Shown one piece after another: positions 16,886 to 25,555 of a stretch of DNA of 38,553 nt. The notes under the pieces are model-generated. The model was given only the letters and a program-made list of their open reading frames with translations, had not been told where the DNA came from and searched no databases. The first letter of the stretch is position 1. Each line of letters begins with the position of its first letter. Source of the DNA: Lachnospiraceae bacterium (lineage in GTDB: Bacteria; Bacillota_A; Clostridia; Lachnospirales; Lachnospiraceae). The stretch covers positions 1-38,553 of the forward strand of contig JAFZAZ010000022.1 of assembly GCA_017561985.1 (NCBI GenBank), written 5' to 3'. The translations under genes and the position numbers were made by a program.

Positions 16886-16914
16886 TTTACATAATGATGG
16901 AGCTGTGCTACAAT
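16886..16914 (+). promoter_or_regulatory. argS promoter
   Basis: TTTACA (16886-16891) and TACAAT (16909-16914) are 17 bases apart, with TGC just before the -10 box as in extended promoters. It is back-to-back with the lysC promoter. Confidence 0.75.
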
Positions 16915-16967
16915 TACCTTGTATGTCGAGGCGTCGGAACGGCGCCGGAATCAGGTGAGTGAACAAC

Positions 16968-18737
16968 GTGAAGAAGATTATTACACAGCTGGAAGAGCTG
17001 ATGAATGCCGCGTTTGCGGCTTGCGGTTATGAAGCGCGCTACGGAGCCGTGACGGTGTCCAACCGCCCGGACCTGTGCCAATATCAGTGCAACGGAGCAA
17101 TGTCCGCTGCGAAGCAGTATCGGAAAGCCCCGATCGTCATCGCGAAGGAAGTCGTTGAGGCGCTCGGCGCGCCGGAGATGATCTCCGAGTGCGAGGCGGT
17201 TGCGCCCGGCTTTATCAACATCAATGTCAATACGGAGTTCCTTGCGAATTACGTGCTCGAGATGGGACGTGAGGAGCATTTCGGCGTGGAGCCGGAGAAG
17301 AACCCGAGGAAGGTCGTCATCGACTACGGCGGAGCGAATGTGGCGAAGCCGCTGCACGTCGGACACATGCGCCCGGCAATCATCGGCGAGTCGGTGAAGC
17401 GCATACTCCGGTACGTGGGAAACCGTGTGATCGGCGACGCGCATCTCGGCGACTGGGGAACCCCGATCGGCCTGATCATCACCGAGCTTAAAGTAAGACA
17501 GCCGGACCTCGTGTACTTTGATCCGGATTACACCGGAGAGTACCCGAAGGAGCCGCCGTTCGACGTTTCCGAGCTCGAGGAGATCTACCCTTACGCAAGC
17601 AAGTGGTCGAAGGAACACGATGATTACCGCGAGGAATCGCGCAAGGCGATCCTCGATCTGCAGAAGGGACGCAGAGGCTACATGGCCCTCTGGGAGCACA
17701 TCATGCGCGTCTCGATGGAGGACCTCAAGAAGAATTACGACAATCTCGGTACCGATTTTGACATCTGGGGCAAGGAGAGCGACGCGCAGAAGTACATCCC
17801 CGACATGATCAAGGACATGAAGGAGAACGGCTATGCGCACATCAGCGACGGCGCCCTCGTTGTCGATGTCAAGGAGGAGACGGACACGAAGGAAGTGCCT
17901 CCGTGCATGATCCTGAAGTCCGACGGCGCAACGCTTTACAACACGACCGATCTCGCGACGATCGTCGAGCGTATGCAGCTGTACTCCCCGGAGCAGACCG
18001 ACCAGATCATCTATGTCGTGGACAAGCGTCAGGACCTGTATTTCGATCAGATTTTCCGCTGCGCACGCAAGACGAAGCTGGTGAATCCCGATACGATACT
18101 CACGTTCATCGGAAACGGTACGATGAACGGTCAGGACGGCAAGCCGTTCAAAACACGCGAAGGCGGCGTGATGCGGCTCGAGGTTCTGATCAACAATGTT
18201 GCGGAAGAAGTCATGCGGAAGATGGCGGACCGCGATTTTCCGGAGGAGGAGAAGCGGGAGATTGCCCGCAAGGTAGGTCTAGCAGCGCTGAAGTACGGCG
18301 ATCTTTCCAACCAGGCGACCAAGGATTACATCTTCGATATGGAGCGCTTCACCGCGTTCGAGGGCAATACGGGACCGTATATCCTCTACACGATGGTGCG
18401 CATCAAGTCGATACTTGCCAAGCTCGGAACACTTCCCGAGATGGCGAAGAGCGCGGACAAGAGGGAACGCGGTGCGGAAGAGACGAATCTTCTGCTCACG
18501 GTGGCAAGATTTGCCGACATGGTGGAGAAGGCGGCAGCGGAGCTCGCGCCGCACAGAGTATGTCAATACCTGTACGAGCTTGCGAACAACTTGAACGGCT
18601 TCTACCACGCGAACAAGATTGTCGGCGAGAAGGACGCGGTCAAGCAGAATGAGTGGATATCCATATTGCGGATAGTGTTGGCGATATTTGCAGACGGCAT
18701 CGGAATGCTGGGAATGGAAGCTCCGGACCGTATGTAG
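16968..18737 (+). CDS. argS: arginyl-tRNA synthetase
   Basis: This class I synthetase charges tRNA(Arg) in the cytoplasm. From the GTG at 16968 it has 589 residues, with the N-terminal add-1 domain, the HIGH variant H130-V-G-H133 (KPLHVGHMRPAIIGES), the catalytic GDWGTP stretch, and a C-terminal anticodon-binding DALR domain ending in FADGIGMLGMEAPDRM. The start is uncertain: the GTG at 16959 would add three residues but lies one base from AGGTGA, whereas the one at 16968 has nine-base spacing and gives the usual (M)KKIITQLEEL beginning. The next gene starts 16 bases after the stop, so they are likely co-transcribed. Confidence 0.94.
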   Translation: MKKIITQLEELMNAAFAACGYEARYGAVTVSNRPDLCQYQCNGAMSAAKQYRKAPIVIAKEVVEALGAPEMISECEAVAPGFININVNTEFLANYVLEMGREEHFGVEPEKNPRKVVIDYGGANVAKPLHVGHMRPAIIGESVKRILRYVGNRVIGDAHLGDWGTPIGLIITELKVRQPDLVYFDPDYTGEYPKEPPFDVSELEEIYPYASKWSKEHDDYREESRKAILDLQKGRRGYMALWEHIMRVSMEDLKKNYDNLGTDFDIWGKESDAQKYIPDMIKDMKENGYAHISDGALVVDVKEETDTKEVPPCMILKSDGATLYNTTDLATIVERMQLYSPEQTDQIIYVVDKRQDLYFDQIFRCARKTKLVNPDTILTFIGNGTMNGQDGKPFKTREGGVMRLEVLINNVAEEVMRKMADRDFPEEEKREIARKVGLAALKYGDLSNQATKDYIFDMERFTAFEGNTGPYILYTMVRIKSILAKLGTLPEMAKSADKRERGAEETNLLLTVARFADMVEKAAAELAPHRVCQYLYELANNLNGFYHANKIVGEKDAVKQNEWISILRIVLAIFADGIGMLGMEAPDRM

Positions 18738-18753
18738 AAAGTGAGGGAAAAAT

Positions 18754-20061
18754 ATGAATCGATGGAATGCGACGCTGAAGCGGATCGGCATTGCTGCGGG
18801 CGTACTGTTCGCAGCGCTTGTACTGGCTGTCCTGCCGGGCAAGATTGCCGCATTGGCTGAGGACGAAGTCAAGGATTACGTGAACGCGGAACAGTACGAA
18901 AACGGTTACTACGAAGGTGAGATCACCAAGGACGATTCCAGCGTGCGTAAGACGCCGGGTACGAAGGATGCATCCGGAAAAAAGAAGGATGATATCCTGA
19001 AGACGACGTCCGGCAAGAGCATCATACTGAAGGCAAAGACCAAGGTTACGGTCCTGGGCGAGAGCAAGGACTCCGACCTGGATACGTGGTATCATATCAA
19101 GGGCGAATTTGACGGTGAAGCTTTCGAAGGTTACGTGTACAGCGGACGATTGAAGCGCGGCGTGCAGGTGACGTTCACACCTACGCCTTCGCCGGAGCCG
19201 ACGGACACGCCGACCCCGATACCCACGGAGAAGCCCAGCGGCGAGCTGATCGAGGATCCGACTCCCACGAGAGCGGACACGACGCAGCAGATGCTTGACG
19301 ACGACAAGAAGGACCCCGCCAACAAGTATAAGTGGGTTATCTACGTCGGCGGTATCCTTCTGATCGGCGGTGCCGTATTTACACTTGTAACTTACATCTC
19401 CGAGAAGAAGATCGACGAGGAGATGCATCGCAATAACAGCCGCAAGAAGTTTGAGGTAGAGCGCCTGGAGGGTGAGACCGATGAGGATTACCTTGAGGCG
19501 AGAAAAACCGCGGTAAAGAACCAGCTGAAGGACCAGAGCAACCGCGACATTGCGGAGGAGATCGGCATCGATGACTTCAAGCTTGACCTCGACGGCGTGT
19601 TCGACGACGACGGTACGGACGCTGCAGAGGCGGTTTCCGAGGTTGTCACCGAGGCGGTTTCCGAGGATGCGGCACATGCGGCCGAGACCGCGAGCGCAGC
19701 AGTCGCAAGCGAGTGGAATGCGCAGGACGAAGAGTTCCTTCGCCATCTCTCGGACGGTGCGGACGAGCAGGAGCAGGCGCTTTTGGCGCAGATCGTTCCG
19801 AACTATGCACAGTCTGCTGACAATGCAGCTGCGGAAAACTATGCGGCACAGCCGGAAGTACCGGCAGAGCCTACGCCGGAGGAGATCCTTCGCGGCAAGC
19901 TTGACCTGCTTCGCGAGCAGGACACGCTGGTTCACAAGGAGTACGGCGTCGGTGAAGTCATCGACAACAGCGACGCACAGATCATTCAGGTTCGTTTCGG
20001 ACGCGACCTTCGTTTCCTGAAGAAGGATCGTCTTGCGAGAAAGCATCTGGTTGAGCTGTAA
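18754..20061 (+). CDS. membrane protein joining SH3-like outside domain and Tudor-like inside domain
   Basis: The 435-residue protein begins with a signal-anchor or signal peptide (about 8-32). Residues 40-135 look like a bacterial SH3 domain (SSVRKTPGT, then TWYHIKGEFDGEAFEGYVYS), expected outside the membrane. A Thr/Pro linker follows (about 140-175), then a membrane helix at about 194-215 (WVIYVGGILLIGGAVFTLV). The cytoplasmic part is acidic and probably coiled or disordered, and residues 392-435 (LVHKEYGVGEVIDNSDAQII, then QVRFG) match the Tudor-like end of PcrA/UvrD helicases and the CarD RNA polymerase-interacting fold. That module normally binds RNA polymerase. Function is unknown; signalling from envelope to transcription is a guess. 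It follows argS by 16 bases with GTGAGGG as ribosome site. Confidence 0.8.
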   Translation: MNRWNATLKRIGIAAGVLFAALVLAVLPGKIAALAEDEVKDYVNAEQYENGYYEGEITKDDSSVRKTPGTKDASGKKKDDILKTTSGKSIILKAKTKVTVLGESKDSDLDTWYHIKGEFDGEAFEGYVYSGRLKRGVQVTFTPTPSPEPTDTPTPIPTEKPSGELIEDPTPTRADTTQQMLDDDKKDPANKYKWVIYVGGILLIGGAVFTLVTYISEKKIDEEMHRNNSRKKFEVERLEGETDEDYLEARKTAVKNQLKDQSNRDIAEEIGIDDFKLDLDGVFDDDGTDAAEAVSEVVTEAVSEDAAHAAETASAAVASEWNAQDEEFLRHLSDGADEQEQALLAQIVPNYAQSADNAAAENYAAQPEVPAEPTPEEILRGKLDLLREQDTLVHKEYGVGEVIDNSDAQIIQVRFGRDLRFLKKDRLARKHLVEL

Positions 20062-20083
20062 GCCGTAAAAACAGAGACTACAG

Positions 20084-20110
20084 GGAATGGCGGGCAACCG
20101 TCATTCCTTT
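20084..20110 (+). terminator. weak terminator-like hairpin
   Basis: GGAATGGCGG and CCGTCATTCC pair with one mismatch around a GCAA loop, followed by TTTCTGTGT. The T run is broken, so it may only weaken transcription into the next gene. Confidence 0.5.
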
Positions 20111-20157
20111 CTGTGTACAGAGATTTCGGCGTTTGCCGAAGGGAAGGACGTACGTGT

Positions 20158-20925
20158 ATGAAGACGGTGCTTCGTAAGGACCGCATCGAGATTCTGCCGT
20201 CGTTTGCCATGATGGTCATGGCGTTCGTGATCCTGGAATGTCTGTTCCTCGCGGGACTCGGTATGAAGAATTACAATCTCTCCGCGACCTGCGTCACGAT
20301 GGCGGCAATTGCATTGATCATTACAATCGTGTGGCATCTGTATCTTCCGGGAGCCATTTTCCTGAAGAACATCAACAACCGGGCGGCGTACTTCGACGAA
20401 CTTGCGAAGAGGGGGATGTCGATGACGCGCATCGTGCTGCTGAAGATGGCCTACTCGTTCGCATCGCTCGTTGCGTTTGTGCTGGCGTATATCGGTGCGC
20501 TTTACTTTGACATGTGGCTGTTCCTGCGGCTCTGCCCGGAGGAGCAGGAGAAGCTTAAGGACTTCGGTTTCCGGAAAATGATCGCCGGCGACAACGAGCC
20601 GTTCGGACGCGCGCTCGCTTCGACGGTGTTCGAGTATCTCTCGGGAGGGATTCTGCTTTTGATCCTTTCATTTTTCGTGGTCGCATTCGTGTACGCGATG
20701 TTTGTGCGCAAGCGTTTCGTCGGATTTACCGCGGTCGTTCTGTACATTGTATTGTTCGGAAGTTATCTGAAACTGTATCAGCAGCTGGTGGCGGGAAGAG
20801 GCTCCGTGACCGGTGCCCATGTCGCTGCGGGAATCGCGCAGACGATACTTGCCGCGCTGCTTTTGACGGTAACACTCTTATTGATCAGGAAGAAATTGCA
20901 AGGAGGAATTCAAAACAATGGCTGA
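20158..20925 (+). CDS. six-helix membrane protein, ABC-2 permease-like
   Basis: The 255-residue protein has six hydrophobic helices (about residues 15-35, 45-66, 98-122, 165-187, 193-212 and 225-247), the number seen in ABC-2-type permeases, but no diagnostic motif and no adjacent dedicated ATPase. Family is not recognised. The ATG at 20158 is preceded by GAAGGA; an upstream in-frame ATG at 20113 lies within the foot of the preceding hairpin region and has no ribosome site. The stop lies eight bases inside the following DUF1015 gene, so the two are translationally coupled. Confidence 0.8.
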   Translation: MKTVLRKDRIEILPSFAMMVMAFVILECLFLAGLGMKNYNLSATCVTMAAIALIITIVWHLYLPGAIFLKNINNRAAYFDELAKRGMSMTRIVLLKMAYSFASLVAFVLAYIGALYFDMWLFLRLCPEEQEKLKDFGFRKMIAGDNEPFGRALASTVFEYLSGGILLLILSFFVVAFVYAMFVRKRFVGFTAVVLYIVLFGSYLKLYQQLVAGRGSVTGAHVAAGIAQTILAALLLTVTLLLIRKKLQGGIQNNG

Positions 20926-22159
20926 TGTAAAACCTTTTTGCTGCGTTCGCCCGGCGCAGTCTGTAGCGTCCCGCGTAGCGGCGCTCCCCTATGATGTATA
21001 TAACCGTGCGGAGGCGAAGGTGGCTGCCCTCAAGGAACCCCTTTCGTTCCTCAATATCGACCGCGCGGAGAGCAATCTCCCGGACGATGTCGACACGTAC
21101 GACGCGCGCGTTTACGCGAAGGCGAAGGAGCTGCTTGACACGCGCATGGCGGACGGAACGTATCTTACGGATGCACAGGAGTGCTACTATGTCTACGAGC
21201 TGATCATGGACGGACGTTCGCAGACCGGTATCGTTGCGTGTGCCTCCATCGACGATTACGCGAACGGCGTGATCAAAAAGCATGAGAATACCCGCGAGGA
21301 GAAGGAGCAGGACCGCATTCGCCACGTCGACACGTGCAACGCGCAGACCGGTCCGATCTTCCTTGCTTACCGCAGCAACGACGCGATCGCTTCCGTGATG
21401 GCTGCGTACAAAAACACGGAGCCGTTGTATGCATTTACCGCTGACGACGGCATCACTCACAATGTATGGCGCATTGCGGCAGCGGAGGATGTTGCCGTGA
21501 TCCGCGAAGCGTTCGCGGGAATGAACTCGATCTATATCGCTGACGGACATCACCGTGCGGCTTCGGCCGTGAAGGTCGGCTTCAAGCGCCGCGCCGAGGC
21601 CGGAACATACACCGGAGATGAGGAGTTCAACTACTTCCTCTCGGTATTGTTCCCGGAGGATTGCCTTATGATCCTTCCGTACAACCGCGTAGTAAAGGAT
21701 CTGAACGGTCTCTCGAAGGATGCGTTCCTCGCGGAGATCTCAAAGCATTTTACGGTTCGCAAGGTCGGTAAGGAAGCGTACGCGCCGGCTTCGAAGGCGA
21801 CGTTCGGCATGTTCCTCGAGGACGAGTGGTACGAGCTTGCGGCAAATGCCGAGCTCACGGCGATCACGGATCCCGTGGCTTCCCTTGACGTGTCGCTTCT
21901 GCAGGATTACCTGCTCGGACCGGTGCTCGGCATCGGCGATCCGCGCGTTGACAAGCGCATCGATTTCATCGGCGGCATCCGCGGTCTCGGCGAGCTCGAG
22001 AGACGCGTTCACAGCGACATGAAGGTTGCATTTTCCATGTATCCGACGCAGATCACGGAGCTTTTTGCCGTGGCGGACGCCGGCCTTTTGATGCCTCCGA
22101 AGTCCACGTGGTTTGAGCCGAAGCTGCGCAGCGGATTGTTCATCCACAAATTATCGTAA
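20918..22159 (+). CDS. DUF1015-family protein
   Basis: The 413-residue cytoplasmic protein matches the DUF1015 family by its start (RPAQSVASRVAALPYDVYN), the central motif GPIFLAYRSN, and the strongly conserved IADGHHRAASA motif (about residues 206-216), whose His pair suggests a metal or catalytic site. In clostridia the family is often found beside serine-biosynthesis genes, but here it overlaps a membrane-protein gene. Biochemical function is not established. AAGGAGG before the overlapping ATG is a strong ribosome site. The family assignment is confident; the role is not known. Confidence 0.9.
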   Translation: MADVKPFCCVRPAQSVASRVAALPYDVYNRAEAKVAALKEPLSFLNIDRAESNLPDDVDTYDARVYAKAKELLDTRMADGTYLTDAQECYYVYELIMDGRSQTGIVACASIDDYANGVIKKHENTREEKEQDRIRHVDTCNAQTGPIFLAYRSNDAIASVMAAYKNTEPLYAFTADDGITHNVWRIAAAEDVAVIREAFAGMNSIYIADGHHRAASAVKVGFKRRAEAGTYTGDEEFNYFLSVLFPEDCLMILPYNRVVKDLNGLSKDAFLAEISKHFTVRKVGKEAYAPASKATFGMFLEDEWYELAANAELTAITDPVASLDVSLLQDYLLGPVLGIGDPRVDKRIDFIGGIRGLGELERRVHSDMKVAFSMYPTQITELFAVADAGLLMPPKSTWFEPKLRSGLFIHKLS

Positions 22160-22170
22160 AGGAGTAACCG

Positions 22171-22204
22171 GCGGATGCGGGAGAGTCCTGCGTCCGCCTT
22201 TTTT
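22171..22204 (+). terminator. terminator/attenuator at the ABC-F start
   Basis: GCGGATGCGGGA (22171-22182) and TCCTGCGTCCGC (22186-22197) form a 12-base-pair stem with G-T pairs and a three-base loop, followed by six T (22199-22204). It ends the DUF1015 transcript but stops only three bases short of the ABC-F ATG at 22208. An ATG at 22175, inside the left arm and ten bases after AAAGGAG, is in frame with the ABC-F gene. Confidence 0.85.
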
Positions 22205-22207
22205 ATC

Positions 22208-23761
22208 ATGAGTATCTTATCGGTTGACAATCTTTCCCACGGATTCGGCGACAGAGCCATTTTCCGTGATGTGACGTTCCGTCTTCTCGCGGGCGAGCAC
22301 ATCGGGCTGGTCGGCGCGAACGGCGAGGGAAAGAGTACGTTTTTTAACATTGTCACGGGATCGCTGATGCCGGACGAGGGCACGATCACGTGGGCGAAAA
22401 ATGTCCGCGTCGGATACCTCGATCAGCACACGGTGCTGAAGCCGGGTATGACGATCCGCGACGTTTTGGCTTCCGCATTTTCCTGGCTCTACGAGAAGGA
22501 AGAGGAAGTGAACCGCATCTGCGAGAAGATGGGCGATGCGGACGAGGAGACGATGACGGCGCTCCTCGAGGAGATGGGCGTGCTGCAGGAGACGCTGGAG
22601 CAGCATGATTTTTACACGCTCGACACGAAGATCGACGAGATCGGCCACGCGTTCGAGCTCGATGCGCTCGGCTTTGACAAGGACGTCAGCGAGCTCTCCG
22701 GAGGACAGCGCACGAAGGTGCTTCTCGCGAAGCTTCTGCTCGAGAAGCCCGATATTCTGCTTCTCGACGAGCCCACCAACTACCTCGACGAACAGCACAT
22801 CGAATGGCTGAAGCGGTACCTTTCGGAGTACGAGAATGCGTTCATCCTGATCTCCCATGACATGCCGTTTCTCAACAGCATCGTCAATGTGATATGGCAT
22901 GTGGAAAATGCGCACCTCGAGCGCTACCCCGGCGACTACGATCACTTCCTCGAGGTGTACGAGATGCGCAAGGGCCAGATCGAGGCTGCGTACAACCGTC
23001 AGCAGCAGGAGATCAAGGAACTGAAGGATTTCGTGGCGCGCAACAAGTCGCGTGTGGCGACCCGCAACATGGCGATGTCGCGGCAGAAGAAGCTCGACAA
23101 GATGGACGTGATCGAGCTTGTGAAGGAGAATCCGAAGCCGGAGTTTCATTTTAAGGAGGCGCGTGTTCCGTCACGTGTCGTCGTGGAGACGAAGGACCTC
23201 GTCATCGGCTATGACAAGCCGCTCTCAAGGCCTTTGAACATCCATATCGAGCGCGGAGAGAGAGTGATCCTGCGTGGAGCGAACGGTATCGGAAAGACGA
23301 CGCTATTAAAGAGCATCCTCGGGTTGATCCCCGAGATTTCGGGCAAGGTAGAGCTCGGAGATTACCTCTCGGTCGGCTATTTTGAGCAGGAACTCTCCGG
23401 CGAGGGAACGAAGACGTGCATGGACGAGTTCTGGAACGAGTACCCCTCATACACAAACTACGAAGTGCGCGCGGCGCTCGCAAAATGCGGCCTCACGACG
23501 AAGCATATCGAGAGCCAGGTGCGCGTCCTCTCCGGAGGAGAGCAGGCGAAGGTGCGGCTGTGCAAGCTGATGAACCGCGAGAGCAACCTTCTGATCCTCG
23601 ACGAGCCCACAAACCATTTGGATGTCGATGCGAAGGACGCGCTCCGCAAGGCGCTTTCGGAGTATCGCGGAACCATGATCATTGTGTGCCATGAGGCGGA
23701 ATTTTACGAGGGGCTCGCAACGCGCGTCGTAGACTGCGGAGAGTGGAGTCTTCTTTCGTAA
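22208..23761 (+). CDS. ABC-F family ATPase (ribosome-associated type)
   Basis: ABC-F proteins are soluble twin ATPases that act on the ribosome E site and tune translation or protect against antibiotics. The 517-residue protein has Walker A motifs at 36-44 (GANGEGKST) and 357-365 (GANGIGKTT), signatures LSGGQRTKV and LSGGEQAKV, Walker B runs ending DEPTNYLD and DEPTNHLD, and a basic linker between halves (NKSRVATRNMAMSRQKKLDKMD). There are no membrane helices. The start is ambiguous: ATG 22208 gives the family-typical MSILSVDNLSHGFG but no ribosome site precedes it, while ATG 22175 has AAAGGAG and would add 11 residues encoded by the terminator hairpin. Regulation by attenuation is plausible. 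No evidence points to resistance specifically. Confidence 0.92.
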   Translation: MSILSVDNLSHGFGDRAIFRDVTFRLLAGEHIGLVGANGEGKSTFFNIVTGSLMPDEGTITWAKNVRVGYLDQHTVLKPGMTIRDVLASAFSWLYEKEEEVNRICEKMGDADEETMTALLEEMGVLQETLEQHDFYTLDTKIDEIGHAFELDALGFDKDVSELSGGQRTKVLLAKLLLEKPDILLLDEPTNYLDEQHIEWLKRYLSEYENAFILISHDMPFLNSIVNVIWHVENAHLERYPGDYDHFLEVYEMRKGQIEAAYNRQQQEIKELKDFVARNKSRVATRNMAMSRQKKLDKMDVIELVKENPKPEFHFKEARVPSRVVVETKDLVIGYDKPLSRPLNIHIERGERVILRGANGIGKTTLLKSILGLIPEISGKVELGDYLSVGYFEQELSGEGTKTCMDEFWNEYPSYTNYEVRAALAKCGLTTKHIESQVRVLSGGEQAKVRLCKLMNRESNLLILDEPTNHLDVDAKDALRKALSEYRGTMIIVCHEAEFYEGLATRVVDCGEWSLLS

Positions 23762-23779
23762 GTGCGAAGAGGAAAAATG

Positions 23780-25402
23780 ATGAAAAACGGATGGAAATGG
23801 TGTACAATACTTTTGCTATGTGCCGTGTCGTTGAGCGGCTGTAAGGAGGATGAAACTATGAATCAAGAATCGTTAACCGTAACGCCGGTGAATACCGAAA
23901 CGCCGACGCCTTCGCCGACGGTGAGCGCGGCGGAGAAGTGGAGCGGTGTGTTTGCCGGGATGAAGAAGGCAGACACGCTCAAGCTTCCGATCTACAACAA
24001 CCCGCTGATGACGCAGCGACTCGGCGCGGATCCGTACGCACTTGTGTACGACGGACGCGTTTATATCTATATGACCGGCGACGTGATTGAGACCGGTGTC
24101 GGCGGAAAGCCCGCACCGAACAGTTACCAGAAGATCAACACGATCAACGTGATCTCCTCTGACGACCTTGTGAACTGGACCGACCACGGTTCCGTCAAGG
24201 CGGCAGGCTTCACCGGCGCCGCAAAATGGGGCGGTAACTCCTGGGCGCCTGCGGCGGCATGCAAGGAGATCGATGGGAAAATGCAGTTTTTCCTTTATTT
24301 TGCGAACAGCGGCAACGGCATAGGCGTGCTTCGCGCGGACAGCCCTGTCGGACCGTTTGAAGATCCGATCGGCAAGGCCCTGATCAACCGCGATACGCCG
24401 AACTGCGCGAGCGTGACATGGCTCTTTGACCCGGCGGTATGGGTGGACGAGGACGGTTCCGCATACCTCTATGTCGGAGGCGGCGTACCGGGCGGCAACC
24501 AGCCTACGGAGGACCAGATCGAGCATCCGTACACGGCGCGCATGGTCAAGCTCGGCGACGACATGATCTCGCTCGACGGCGATCCGATCGCACTCGACCC
24601 GCCGTTCCTCTTCGAGGATTCGGGCATCAACCGCATCGGCGACACATATTACTACAGCTACTGCAGCAACTTCAACGTGGACGGCCATCCGAACGCATCG
24701 AAGTACAATCTCCACAACGGTCAGATCTGCTACATGACTTCGGACAGCCCGTACGGTCCGTTTACGTATCAGGGCGCGATTCTCAAGAATCCGGGAGAGT
24801 ACTTCGGACCGGGCGGAAACAACCATCACTGCATATTCGAGTTCAACGGCAAGTACTATATCACTTACCATTCGCAGATCCTCGACAAGCCTCTCGGCAC
24901 GGGCGGCGGCTACCGCTGTACGCACATCGATGAGGTACTTCTCAACGAGGACGGCTCCATCTCGATGGGCAAGGGAACGAAGACCGGCGTTGCACAGCTC
25001 AAGAGCTTTGACCCGTATGCGACGGTTCCCGCGGCGACGATGCACACGATGGGCGGAATCGAGACGAAACCGTACGGCGATATTGCGAAGAAGTACGGTT
25101 CGGGCGACATGGTTGTGACAGGCATCGACGAGGGCGACTGGATCAATGTAGCGGGTGTCGACTTCGGAACGGACGGCGCGAAGACGTTTACGGGAACGTT
25201 CTCCGGCTGCAGGGAAGGCGCAAGCGGTGCAATCGCAATCCGCCTGGACAGCCTCGGCGGAGAGGATGTCGGATACCTTGAAGTGAACGGTGACGGCACG
25301 TTCTCGACCACACTTCTTTGCAGTGCTACCGGCGTTCACGATGTGTATTTCATCTTCGCCGGCAGCGGTTTTGAGTGGAACAGCTGGAGTTTCGGGAAAT
25401 AA
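23780..25402 (+). CDS. GH43-family glycosidase lipoprotein with C-terminal CBM6
   Basis: GH43 enzymes cleave arabinose or xylose from plant polysaccharides with inversion. The 540-residue protein has a lipobox LSGC (Cys21), a short Thr/Pro linker, a five-bladed propeller catalytic domain with Asp84 (GADPY, base), Asp217 (FDPAVW, pKa modulator) and Glu279 (LFEDSG, acid), and a C-terminal CBM6-type sandwich (about 425-540, ending EWNSWSFGK). It should act at the cell surface. The ATG at 23780 is preferred, seven bases after AGAGG; ATG 23777 and GTG 23762 are alternatives. It starts 18 bases after the ABC-F stop, so read-through is likely, though no functional link is evident. Precise substrate is unknown. 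Confidence 0.88.
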   Translation: MKNGWKWCTILLLCAVSLSGCKEDETMNQESLTVTPVNTETPTPSPTVSAAEKWSGVFAGMKKADTLKLPIYNNPLMTQRLGADPYALVYDGRVYIYMTGDVIETGVGGKPAPNSYQKINTINVISSDDLVNWTDHGSVKAAGFTGAAKWGGNSWAPAAACKEIDGKMQFFLYFANSGNGIGVLRADSPVGPFEDPIGKALINRDTPNCASVTWLFDPAVWVDEDGSAYLYVGGGVPGGNQPTEDQIEHPYTARMVKLGDDMISLDGDPIALDPPFLFEDSGINRIGDTYYYSYCSNFNVDGHPNASKYNLHNGQICYMTSDSPYGPFTYQGAILKNPGEYFGPGGNNHHCIFEFNGKYYITYHSQILDKPLGTGGGYRCTHIDEVLLNEDGSISMGKGTKTGVAQLKSFDPYATVPAATMHTMGGIETKPYGDIAKKYGSGDMVVTGIDEGDWINVAGVDFGTDGAKTFTGTFSGCREGASGAIAIRLDSLGGEDVGYLEVNGDGTFSTTLLCSATGVHDVYFIFAGSGFEWNSWSFGK

Positions 25403-25422
25403 TAATCAGAAAAAATGAAAAA

Positions 25423-25482
25423 GGCTTGACTTTGTCGCGTTAAAGCGTTACACTTTCAATCGGCAAAGTCAGGCCCTTTTTT
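25423..25482. terminator. large bidirectional hairpin after GH43 gene
   Basis: GGCTTGACTTTG (25423-25434) pairs with CAAAGTCAGGCC (25464-25475) with one G-T pair. Six T follow on the plus strand, and AAAAA precedes the left arm, giving T on the minus strand. The 29-base loop is unusually long and contains most of a promoter (next entry). Confidence 0.8.
25426..25454 (+). promoter_or_regulatory. promoter nested in the terminator loop
   Basis: TTGACT (25426-25431, within the left arm) and TACACT (25449-25454, in the loop) are 17 bases apart. Transcripts would begin near 25461, just before the right arm, so they would not form the terminator. It serves the acyl-CoA ligase. Confidence 0.55.
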
Positions 25483-25498
25483 GTTGTCCTGACCTTGC

Positions 25499-25514
25499 AT
25501 ATACTCGAGTATAT
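25499..25514 (+). promoter_or_regulatory. 16-base perfect palindrome, operator candidate
   Basis: ATATACTCGAGTATAT is a perfect palindrome lying about 40 bases after the predicted transcription start and 41 bases before the acyl-CoA ligase gene. Its length and symmetry suit a dimeric TetR- or GntR-type repressor, but no such regulator gene is nearby. Confidence 0.5.
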
Positions 25515-25555
25515 TTTTACGGACGGTCGACGGGCTGTCCGAAAATGGAGGAAAC

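Noticed and set aside
22208..23761. Antibiotic-resistance determinant
   Set aside because: The protein is ABC-F, but most housekeeping ABC-F proteins do not confer resistance and nothing in the sequence points to a resistance subtype.
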